Both the position numbers and the translations under genes were made by a program. The notes beneath the pieces were generated by a model, which was not told the DNA's origin, did no database searches, and saw only the letters and a list, made by a program, of their open reading frames with translations. Below, piece by piece: positions 1 to 4,604 of a DNA stretch of 5,216 bases. The DNA is from Methanobacteriota archaeon (lineage in GTDB: Archaea > Thermoplasmatota > Thermoplasmata > RBG-16-68-12). Numbering within the stretch: the first letter of the stretch is position 1; every line of letters begins with the position of its first letter. Where the stretch lies: positions 1 to 5,216 of the forward strand of contig VBLS01000121.1 in the NCBI GenBank assembly GCA_005878635.1. The letters are read 5' to 3'.

Positions 1-2
1 GT

Positions 3-15
3 CCTCACCCTGAGG
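3..15. repeat. Short perfect inverted repeat (5-bp arms, 3-base loop)
   Basis: CCTCA at 3-7 and TGAGG at 11-15 are exact reverse complements around a CCC loop. Read on the minus strand it lies about 62 bases after the stop codon of the phosphoesterase gene. There is no T-run beside it, so it is not a standard intrinsic terminator. A 5-bp stem can arise by chance. Confidence 0.35.
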
Positions 16-41
16 TAACCTTCCCCATTGCAGCGGAAATT

Positions 42-52
42 CTGACGGTCAG
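42..52. repeat. Near-palindrome CTGACGGTCAG, possible 3' hairpin or operator
   Basis: CTGAC (42-46) and GTCAG (48-52) are perfect inverted arms around a single base. As RNA it would fold as a 4-bp stem with a 3-base loop. On the minus strand it sits about 25 bases after the stop of the phosphoesterase gene and is followed by AATTT, so a weak terminator is possible. A protein-binding dyad is an equally possible reading. Neither can be decided from one copy. Confidence 0.35.
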
Positions 53-76
53 TCCCCGGCGAATTCGAGAGAACGG

Positions 77-604
77 TCAACCTCGACGCTGGGGAACTTT
101 GCCGGTCAACGCGGATGCCGGCTCGCTTTCCGGGTCATAGTCGGCCAGAGCGAATTCGTCTTGCATCTTCTGCAAGAGCCAATTCTCACGTTTCCCCCCT
201 CCCATTTTGGTTTTCAAGATCGTCCATTCTCCTCGAAGTTTCGTGCCATACAGGACGATTCGCATCACGCCTTCGCTGAGCGCCGCCGCGGCGTCCTCTC
301 CGGCCGGTCCGACCACCTCAAATTCGCCGTAGTCCCACACGATGACTTCCCCCGCGCCATAATCGCCTTCCGGGAGGGCTCCCTCGAACAGAAGGTAGTC
401 GAGAGGGTGGTCCTCCACATGGATCGCGAGGCGCTTCACAGAAGGATCTTTACTTGGCCCCTTCGGGACCGCCCATGAGACGAGGGCCCCGCCAATTTCC
501 AGTCGGAAGTCGTAGTGGAGATTCCTGGCCCAGTGCTTCTGGACGGCGAAGCGGGGTCGCTCGGCTCCGGTCCGCGGAGCCGCTTCGGGGATCGCGGTAG
601 CCAT
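77..604 (-). CDS. Stand-alone LigD-type DNA 3'-phosphoesterase
   Basis: This 175-residue protein is a single 3'-phosphoesterase (PE) domain. In bacteria it is usually the N-terminal or central part of the multidomain ligase LigD; in some archaea and bacteria it is free-standing. The family is Mn-dependent and trims 3'-ribonucleotides and 3'-phosphates from broken DNA ends before ligation in non-homologous end joining. The core signature is clear: FAVQKH at 19-24, HYDFRLE at 30-36, SWAVPKGPS at 43-51, HVEDHPLDY at 62-70, EGDYGAGEV at 79-87 and a C-terminal WLLQK at 142-146. H24, H30, D32, R34 and H66 keep the same spacing as the catalytic residues H42, H48, D50, R52 and H84 known from Pseudomonas LigD, so it should be active. 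The ATG is the first possible start, because an in-frame TAG lies only four codons upstream (614-616). No Shine-Dalgarno sequence precedes it, so a leaderless or short-leader message is likely. No Ku, ligase or primase gene is in view. Identity is nearly certain; the in vivo pathway is inferred. Confidence 0.93.
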   Translation of the reverse strand: MATAIPEAAPRTGAERPRFAVQKHWARNLHYDFRLEIGGALVSWAVPKGPSKDPSVKRLAIHVEDHPLDYLLFEGALPEGDYGAGEVIVWDYGEFEVVGPAGEDAAAALSEGVMRIVLYGTKLRGEWTILKTKMGGGKRENWLLQKMQDEFALADYDPESEPASALTGKVPQRRG

Positions 605-826
605 GCCGACGGCCTAAAGGGGCCGCAGCTTTCTCCTTTACTAGACCCTTTCTGCTGGAGCGCCGCATCACAAGAACGAACGCCCTGAACCGTGTACCCC
701 AGCCGTTCCTCCGTGATGTCTCATCAGGGGGGAGACGAGTCGGGTCCACCGGTCCTCGCTGGGCATCGGGTCTTCGCCACCGCTCGTTCCTCGGCTCGGC
801 CGAACCACTTCGGTCCCGTGCAGGGT

Positions 827-833
827 CTTATAC
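827..833 (+). promoter_or_regulatory. Candidate archaeal TATA box for the dehydratase-VOC gene
   Basis: CTTATAC stands out in a GC-rich surround, 43 bases before the ATG at 873. With the usual archaeal spacing of 25-27 bases, transcription would start near 856, leaving a leader of about 16 bases that still contains the Shine-Dalgarno-like GGTGAGG. A bacterial -10 reading is possible, but I see no convincing -35 element. Confidence 0.4.
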
Positions 834-863
834 CATCCGGACGTTCGCGCGGCCACAGCTTGC

Positions 864-870
864 GGTGAGG
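864..870 (+). promoter_or_regulatory. Shine-Dalgarno-like GGTGAGG before the ATG at 873
   Basis: GGTGA at 864-868 matches the 3' part of the canonical AGGAGGTGATC site and lies four bases before the ATG. It supports 873 as the true start of the dehydratase-VOC gene, together with the fact that the pterin dehydratase fold begins within the first ten residues. Confidence 0.5.
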
Positions 871-872
871 GC

Positions 873-1535
873 ATGAGCGAAGGCATCACAGCGCGGAGGT
901 TCCACGAATCCGAGGGGGTCGAGGATTGGCGGGTGGTGGGGGAAGGAGCGTGCACATACTTCCGCACCGGCTCGTTCGAGGCGGGGGCACGCCTCGTCAG
1001 CGCGATCAGTGAGCTAGCCGGTCTCGACGACCACCACCCGGACGTTGACCTGCGGCACGATGGCGTGATCGTGCGGCTGATCACGGTGCGGCCCGACTAC
1101 TACGGGCTGAGCGAGCGCGACCTCGAGCTCGCTCGGAAGATTTCAACGGTCGCGCGCAAGTTGGGTGTCTCCGCGGAGCCGGCCCGCGTGCAGACGGTCC
1201 TTGTGACGATCGATGCGTTCGACATCCAAAAGGTGAAGCCGTTCTGGCGGGCCGTGCTTGGATACCAGGACCGCGATGACAGTCCTGAGGACCTCGTCGA
1301 CCCGCTCGGTCGCGGGGCATCCATCTGGTTCCAGAAGATCGGCGCGCCGGACCCGCAGGTCAACCGGATCCACCTCGACATCTGGGTGCCACCCGACCAG
1401 GCGCAAGTGCGGATCGCCGCCGCGATCGCGGCCGGCGGCCGCCTCGTCACCGACCAGTATGCGCCCGCCTGGTGGACGCTCGCCGACCCCGAGGGCAACC
1501 TCGCGGACGTCGCCACGACGACGAGCCGCGACTGA
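873..1535 (+). CDS. Pterin-4a-carbinolamine dehydratase fused to a VOC (glyoxalase-like) domain
   Basis: The 220-residue protein has two parts. Residues 1-98 are a pterin-4a-carbinolamine dehydratase (PCD/DCoH) domain: DWRV at 18-21, FRTGSF at 30-35, the active-site DHHPDVDLR at 53-61, and GLSERD at 78-83 followed by LAR. PCD dehydrates 4a-hydroxytetrahydrobiopterin formed by aromatic amino acid hydroxylases, or acts on related pterins. Residues 105-215 form one vicinal oxygen chelate (VOC) domain with FWRAVLGY at 124-131, NRIHLDIWV at 164-172 and LADPEGN at 203-209. In the first VOC strand, where many metal-dependent members have a histidine, this protein reads VLVTID (109-114), so a full metal site is doubtful. 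H167 and E207 remain. The same two-domain arrangement is, to my knowledge, common in Actinobacteria. The joint role is unknown; the VOC half may bind or process a related ligand. No phenylalanine hydroxylase or pterin gene is nearby. Domain calls are firm; the pathway is not. Confidence 0.9.
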   Translation: MSEGITARRFHESEGVEDWRVVGEGACTYFRTGSFEAGARLVSAISELAGLDDHHPDVDLRHDGVIVRLITVRPDYYGLSERDLELARKISTVARKLGVSAEPARVQTVLVTIDAFDIQKVKPFWRAVLGYQDRDDSPEDLVDPLGRGASIWFQKIGAPDPQVNRIHLDIWVPPDQAQVRIAAAIAAGGRLVTDQYAPAWWTLADPEGNLADVATTTSRD

Positions 1536-1663
1536 GTACTCTCCCGCGGGACGATTGGTGTCGCTCGGTCTGGGCGAACGGTCGTCGGCTCACACGGGGT
1601 CCGAGTGCGCGACGCAACAGCTCTCCGAAGGGCTAAGAGAGCGAGTCGGTTGAGGGTCTGAAC
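1536..1663. other. Intergenic gap between the dehydratase-VOC and acetyltransferase genes
   Basis: This 128-base gap holds no gene that I can support. A weak inverted pair CTCTC (1621-1625) and GAGAG (1637-1641) encloses an 11-base loop just before the next gene; it is too short to call a terminator. No clear TATA box is seen, the nearest being CTAAG at 1633-1637, about 28 bases before the TTG start. Confidence 0.4.
1652..1656 (+). promoter_or_regulatory. Shine-Dalgarno GAGGG that supports a TTG start
   Basis: GAGGG lies seven bases before the TTG at 1664, good spacing for initiation there. The competing ATG at 1691 is preceded by GACGAGCGGTTG, which has no comparable site. This is the main reason for choosing the TTG. 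Confidence 0.5.
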
Positions 1664-2383
1664 TTGAGCCCCGAATCAGACGAGCGGTTGATGAGGATCC
1701 ATACCGCGACCCTCTTCAATTGCGACGCGGACGGACGAATCGTATCCCTGCGCCGACCGTGGAGCCGCAGCGGGAATCCGCCCCGATTCTTCATGGGGCG
1801 AAGGCCCGATGGCAACGTTTGGCTCTTTCGCGACGACATTCCCGATGACCTCGCAGGTAAACTCGATGAACTCTGCCGATCCGAGCCCTTGGCAAAGGAT
1901 CTGATGGGTCCACCAAGCGTTGCATCGGCAATTCGAGCTGCGCTCGAAGGGCATGTCCGCGTGAACCGCGAGTATCGCGGGCCTGCCTACCTGATTCCGG
2001 AAGGTACCGGAGCGCCGAAGGACGCCGTCTTGATTACGAAAGGGAAGAGGCGCGTGCTCGAGGCCGGATTTCCAGAAATGCTCCCGCCCCTGGCAGCCGA
2101 CGTCGATATCGGACCGGTCACCGCAGCGGTCGTGAACGGAAGCGCCGTGTCGATTTGCTACTGCGCTCGCCTGTCTCCCTGGGCGGCCGAAGCCGGCGTC
2201 GAGACCTTGGATGCCATGCGGGGCAGGGGCTACGCCACGGCCGCGGTCGCCGCCTGGGCGGCCGCCTTGCGGCGGCGGGGACTTCTGCCTCTTTACAGCG
2301 CGTCATGGGAGAATGTTGCCTCGCAGCGGGTCGCCGAAAAGGTAGGCGCCGTGTGCTACGGCGAGGATTGGGAGATCGAGTGA
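1664..2383 (+). CDS. GNAT-family N-acetyltransferase with an unrecognised N-terminal half
   Basis: The 239-residue product carries a GNAT acetyltransferase core in its C-terminal third. The acetyl-CoA loop is RGRGYA (186-191), followed by an alanine-rich helix to about residue 202. A strand, YSASWEN (211-217), and the SQRVAEKVG helix (220-228) complete motif B. Such enzymes move an acetyl group from acetyl-CoA to an amine, but substrate cannot be read from the sequence. Residues 10-130 include RFFMGRRPDGNVW (41-53) and RDDIPDDL (56-63). They match no domain I can name and probably form a family-specific N-terminal module resembling half a GNAT fold. The start is taken as TTG because of the GAGGG site seven bases upstream; ATG at 1691 (residue 10) would remove nine polar residues and no recognised motif. 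The gene stands alone, with 128- and 253-base gaps on either side. The family call is good; the function is open. Confidence 0.8.
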   Translation: MSPESDERLMRIHTATLFNCDADGRIVSLRRPWSRSGNPPRFFMGRRPDGNVWLFRDDIPDDLAGKLDELCRSEPLAKDLMGPPSVASAIRAALEGHVRVNREYRGPAYLIPEGTGAPKDAVLITKGKRRVLEAGFPEMLPPLAADVDIGPVTAAVVNGSAVSICYCARLSPWAAEAGVETLDAMRGRGYATAAVAAWAAALRRRGLLPLYSASWENVASQRVAEKVGAVCYGEDWEIE

Positions 2384-2499
2384 GTTCAAGGGAATCCTGC
2401 AATGCCTCACCGAACGTCACATCTAGGAACGAATGAAGGACCGAGTGAGGCCTACTCGCATCCGACGGATTGAAAAGCGAAAGGTCCGGAACTTGCCTA

Positions 2500-2540
2500 C
2501 CGCTTCGAGAGATCCGAAGCCGCGAGGTCGACGAAAGCGG
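2500..2540 (+). repeat. Mutually exclusive inverted repeats in the leader-side gap
   Basis: GCTTCG (2502-2507) pairs perfectly with CGAAGC (2515-2520) across a 7-base loop. The overlapping CCGCTT (2500-2505) also pairs with AAGCGG (2535-2540), and with one bulge the neighbouring CG/CG bases extend that longer stem to eight pairs. The two folds share the left arm and cannot form together. If transcription reads through from the acetyltransferase gene this could be a structured RNA, but the TATA-like box lies downstream, so it would not be in the antiporter's own leader. Chance is a real alternative. Confidence 0.35.
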
Positions 2541-2604
2541 CAACACACGAGCCAAAATCTGGAAGTGGAAAACGACCGGCGAGGTCCCCTTCCGCCGCTC
2601 ATCC

Positions 2605-2612
2605 ATTAATAT
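2605..2612 (+). promoter_or_regulatory. Candidate TATA box of the antiporter gene (leaderless layout)
   Basis: ATTAATAT is the most AT-rich octamer in its surroundings and is centred about 29 bases before the ATG at 2637. Archaeal TATA boxes centre 25-27 bases before the transcription start, so transcription would begin at or within a few bases of the start codon. The lack of a good Shine-Dalgarno sequence before this ATG (only GGCGG at 2625-2629) agrees with a leaderless message. Confidence 0.5.
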
Positions 2613-2636
2613 GCCCAGTCCGTTGGCGGACGCGCA

Positions 2637-3923
2637 ATGGCGGCCGCGGGAACGCAGGCCCTTTTCGAGCAACTTACGATTCTTCTGATCCTGGCCACCG
2701 CGAGCCACTTTCTCTTTCGACGATTCCATCAACCCACGATTATCGGGGAGATTGGGGTGGGCATCGTCTTGGGCCCGAGCCTCGTGGGAAACGCAGCCTT
2801 GGGTCCCTACCGAGTTGTTTTCGATCCCGCCGTCGTCGCGACACTGGCGGTCCTCGGTTCGATTTTCCTCCTCTTCTTGATCGGATTAGATTTCGACTTT
2901 CGCGCGGTCTACACGCCACGGAATATCGCCGTCGCCTTCGGAGGTGTCGTGCTCCCGCTCGTCGTGGGCTTTGGGACGGCGTTGTACCTGGCGCCCACGA
3001 CGTCGATCGGGGTCAACGGGACGCCATTCACGATGGCCTTGTTCGTGGGGGCCACGTTCACGGCGACGAGTGTCGCCATCACGGCCGCCGTCCTCCTCGA
3101 GTTCAACTTCGTCAAGGACCCGGTGGCCCAGACAATTCTGGGAGCGGCGGTCGTCGACGACATCCTCGGCCTGATTGTCCTGTCCGTCGTCGTGGGCACG
3201 TCGGCGGGGCGGGTGAGTGCCTTGGACCTCGCGATCCTCCTTGCCGAAGCCGTGGGATTTCTCGCCATCGGGATGGCGGCGGGCGTCTATGTGTTCCGGC
3301 GAATCGTCCTGCGAATCCAAGTCGAGGGAAAGAGGCTGGGACTCCCTCACAGCGGATTCCTCGTCGCGATGGCGATCACGTTCCTCTTCACGCTCACCGC
3401 GGAATCCATCGGCCTGTCCGCCGTCGTCGGCGCGTTCCTCGCGGGCAGCGTGTTCGCCGGCACGGCGTTCCAGAAAGATTTCTCCGAAGGGGCCCGTCAT
3501 CTCGCGGCCGTCTTCACGCCGATTTTCTTCGTGTCCCTAGGACTCCAAGTCAACGTCCCCGCCGTCGCGGCCCAGACCGGCCTGATCCCGCTCGCGGCGG
3601 CCCTGACCGTCATCGCTGTGATCACGAAGGTCGTCGGCTGCAGCCTTCCCGCCCGTATCGCGAGGATGACTGCCCACGAGGCGGTCGCGATCGGCTGGGG
3701 CATGACCCCGCGTGGTGAGGTCGGGCTCATCGTCGCCGTCACGGCCCTGACGGCCGGCGTGATCGGCGACGCCCTGTTTTCCGTGATCGTCTTCGTGTTG
3801 ATCCTCGTCACGATCCTGCCCACTCCCTTGTTCAAGCGGGCCCTCCGTGCCGTGGAAAGGGAACGTCGCCCGGCGGGCGAGTCGTCTTCGAACGTCACAG
3901 AAACGAGGCCTCGCGGCGGCTAG
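2637..3923 (+). CDS. CPA2-family cation/proton antiporter (NapA/Kef-like membrane domain)
   Basis: This 428-residue integral membrane protein exchanges Na+ (or K+) for protons across the cytoplasmic membrane and serves pH and salt homeostasis. It is hydrophobic nearly throughout, in keeping with the 12-13 helices of the family. Family marks appear in order: QPTIIGEIGVGIVLGPS (32-48), FLIGLDFD (80-87), GATFTATSVAIT (138-149), the ion-binding pair VVDDILGL with D174-D175 (172-179), TPIFFVSLGL in the second half, and GMTPRGEVGLIVA near the C-terminus. An Asp-Asp pair at this site is typical of electrogenic exchangers such as NapA; many electroneutral relatives have Asn-Asp. There is no TrkA-N/RCK domain after the membrane part: only about 25 charged residues follow, which separates it from KefB/KefC. 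The ATG starts just before the first hydrophobic helix and fits the TATA-like box upstream. The lutC-like gene follows after 38 bases, so co-transcription is possible. The family is certain; ion preference is not. Confidence 0.93.
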   Translation: MAAAGTQALFEQLTILLILATASHFLFRRFHQPTIIGEIGVGIVLGPSLVGNAALGPYRVVFDPAVVATLAVLGSIFLLFLIGLDFDFRAVYTPRNIAVAFGGVVLPLVVGFGTALYLAPTTSIGVNGTPFTMALFVGATFTATSVAITAAVLLEFNFVKDPVAQTILGAAVVDDILGLIVLSVVVGTSAGRVSALDLAILLAEAVGFLAIGMAAGVYVFRRIVLRIQVEGKRLGLPHSGFLVAMAITFLFTLTAESIGLSAVVGAFLAGSVFAGTAFQKDFSEGARHLAAVFTPIFFVSLGLQVNVPAVAAQTGLIPLAAALTVIAVITKVVGCSLPARIARMTAHEAVAIGWGMTPRGEVGLIVAVTALTAGVIGDALFSVIVFVLILVTILPTPLFKRALRAVERERRPAGESSSNVTETRPRGG

Positions 3924-3928
3924 GCCGC
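3916..3928 (+). repeat. Perfect inverted repeat centred on the antiporter stop codon
   Basis: GCGGC (3916-3920) and GCCGC (3924-3928) are exact reverse complements and the 3-base loop is the TAG stop codon itself. The arms are all G/C, so the hairpin would be stable for its size. No T-run follows, so it is not an ordinary terminator; it could affect read-through or mRNA decay between the antiporter and lutC. Chance is possible in DNA this GC-rich. Confidence 0.4.
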
Positions 3929-3961
3929 AGGTCCTTCCCCGGTGGCGCTGCGGTTCGGGAC

Positions 3962-4600
3962 GTGAAGCCCATAAGGCCTCCCGTGTTATCTCGTCCACCG
4001 GGGGCGGGAGCCGTTCTTTCGAAGCCGGAACTTTCGGACCTCTTCAAGGTCGCGCTTCGCGCGCTGAAAGCAGAGCCCCACGAGGCGGCCACCCGTGAGA
4101 TGACCCCCGGGCTCCTCCAATCCATCCTGAAGGGCCACGGCGCGAATCGAGTCGTCGTGGCAAACCTTCCGCGGGAGCTCCGCGACCTCGTCGCGGTTGC
4201 CCTGAAAGGCCTGTCCATCGCGTTTGTCGAAGACCTCCGCGCTGAGGACGCCCTCGCCGCGTGCGCCGCCGCGGACGCCGGGATCACGTGGGCGGAGTTC
4301 GCGATTGCGGAGGACGGAGCGATTGCCGAGGTGGCCCGCGACGATACGGCGCGGCTCGCCGCCTCCCTGCCGATCGTGCACGTCGTCCTCCTTGCCGCGG
4401 ACCGGTTGGTCCGGGATGTCGCCGAGGCGATGGAGCGAGCGGGCGGCGTGCTCCGCTCGAGCGGCCCGGGACAGAGGCCCACGATCACCTTTATCTCGGG
4501 GCCGAGCCGGACGGGAGACATCGAACTCCGCCTCCTGTACGGGGTCCACGGTCCCCATTCCCTCCACGTCGTGCTCCTCGACTGGTACGAAGGGAGGTAG
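3962..4600 (+). CDS. lutC: LUD-domain lactate utilization protein, LutC/YkgG type
   Basis: The 212-residue protein is a LUD (formerly DUF162) domain of the LutC class, one of three subunits of the LutABC complex that oxidises L-lactate to pyruvate in many bacteria and some archaea. The fold is related to NagB/RpiA/CoA transferases. Diagnostic pieces are GITWAEFAIAEDG (107-119), where many homologues read ETG instead of EDG; LPIVHVVLLAADRLV (136-150); ITFISGPSRTGDIE (175-188); and GVHGP (194-198) with HVVLLD at 202-207. The first 20 residues are proline-rich and match nothing. The start is taken as GTG 3962 because it is the more complete choice; GTG 3983 (residue 8) is also possible and neither has a good Shine-Dalgarno sequence. 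It follows the antiporter by 38 bases and its last codons contain the ribosome binding site of the LutB-like gene, so the pair is surely co-expressed. A different 2-hydroxyacid substrate cannot be excluded. Confidence 0.85.
   Translation: MKPIRPPVLSRPPGAGAVLSKPELSDLFKVALRALKAEPHEAATREMTPGLLQSILKGHGANRVVVANLPRELRDLVAVALKGLSIAFVEDLRAEDALAACAAADAGITWAEFAIAEDGAIAEVARDDTARLAASLPIVHVVLLAADRLVRDVAEAMERAGGVLRSSGPGQRPTITFISGPSRTGDIELRLLYGVHGPHSLHVVLLDWYEGR
4592..4598 (+). promoter_or_regulatory. Strong Shine-Dalgarno GGGAGGT inside the end of lutC
   Basis: GGGAGGT overlaps the last codons and the first base of the TAG stop of lutC and lies six bases before the ATG at 4605. It is the best ribosome binding site in the window. 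It fixes the start of the LutB-like gene and points to translational coupling of the two subunits. Confidence 0.75.
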
Positions 4601-4604
4601 GCCA

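Larger units (their letters stand above)
1..76. other. Non-coding edge region downstream of the phosphoesterase gene
   Basis: No gene can be supported here. The frames from the left edge close quickly or run only into the antisense of the next gene. In frame 1 there is a TAA at 16-18, which could be the last codons of a plus-strand gene lying left of the window, but five codons are too few to judge. The region contains two short perfect inverted repeats, listed separately. Both lie downstream of the minus-strand gene that ends at 77, where a transcript end would be expected. Confidence 0.5.
605..872. other. Divergent intergenic region between phosphoesterase and dehydratase-VOC genes
   Basis: The 268 bases must hold the promoters of both flanking genes, which point away from each other. 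On the plus side there is a TATA-like box and a Shine-Dalgarno-like stretch, listed separately. On the minus side the best AT-rich element is TCTAGTAAAGG (645-635), about 35 bases before the phosphoesterase ATG, which would give a leader of roughly ten bases. Open frames crossing this region on the minus strand are Arg/Ser/Pro-rich and resemble no family. I saw no tRNA-like T-loop and no strong repeat beyond an 8-bp palindrome TCGGCCGA at 796-803. Confidence 0.5.
2384..2636. other. Intergenic region before the antiporter, with competing hairpins and a promoter
   Basis: This 253-base gap looks less GC-rich than its neighbours and purine-rich on the plus strand. Short open frames cross it. One runs from ATG 2433 to TAA 2609, encodes 58 residues and is preceded by AGGA four bases upstream, but its product is almost all Arg, Lys and Pro with no motif, so it is not called as a gene. 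The centre can form alternative hairpins (listed separately). The right end holds an AT-rich TATA-like box at 2605-2612. No tRNA signature was found. Confidence 0.45.

Noticed and set aside
450..1084. Two overlapping minus-strand frames (450-749 and 668-1084) in the divergent intergenic region
   Set aside because: They run antisense or out of frame into the phosphoesterase and dehydratase-VOC genes, and their Arg/Ser/Pro-rich products match nothing.
2433..2609. 58-codon plus-strand frame with an AGGA site four bases upstream
   Set aside because: The product is an Arg/Lys/Pro-rich string without Cys or any recognisable fold. I kept it as an observation but did not call it a gene without conservation evidence.
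2118..2732. 204-codon minus-strand frame covering the gap before the antiporter
   Set aside because: It overlaps two real genes at its ends, has no motif and would run antisense through the TATA-like box. It was considered because it spans the otherwise empty gap.
2886..3500. Long open frame on the minus strand, 204 codons, inside the antiporter gene
   Set aside because: Its product is very rich in Arg, Glu, Asp and Gly with no motif, and it lies antisense to a gene with full family signatures. Long antisense frames are expected in GC-rich DNA.
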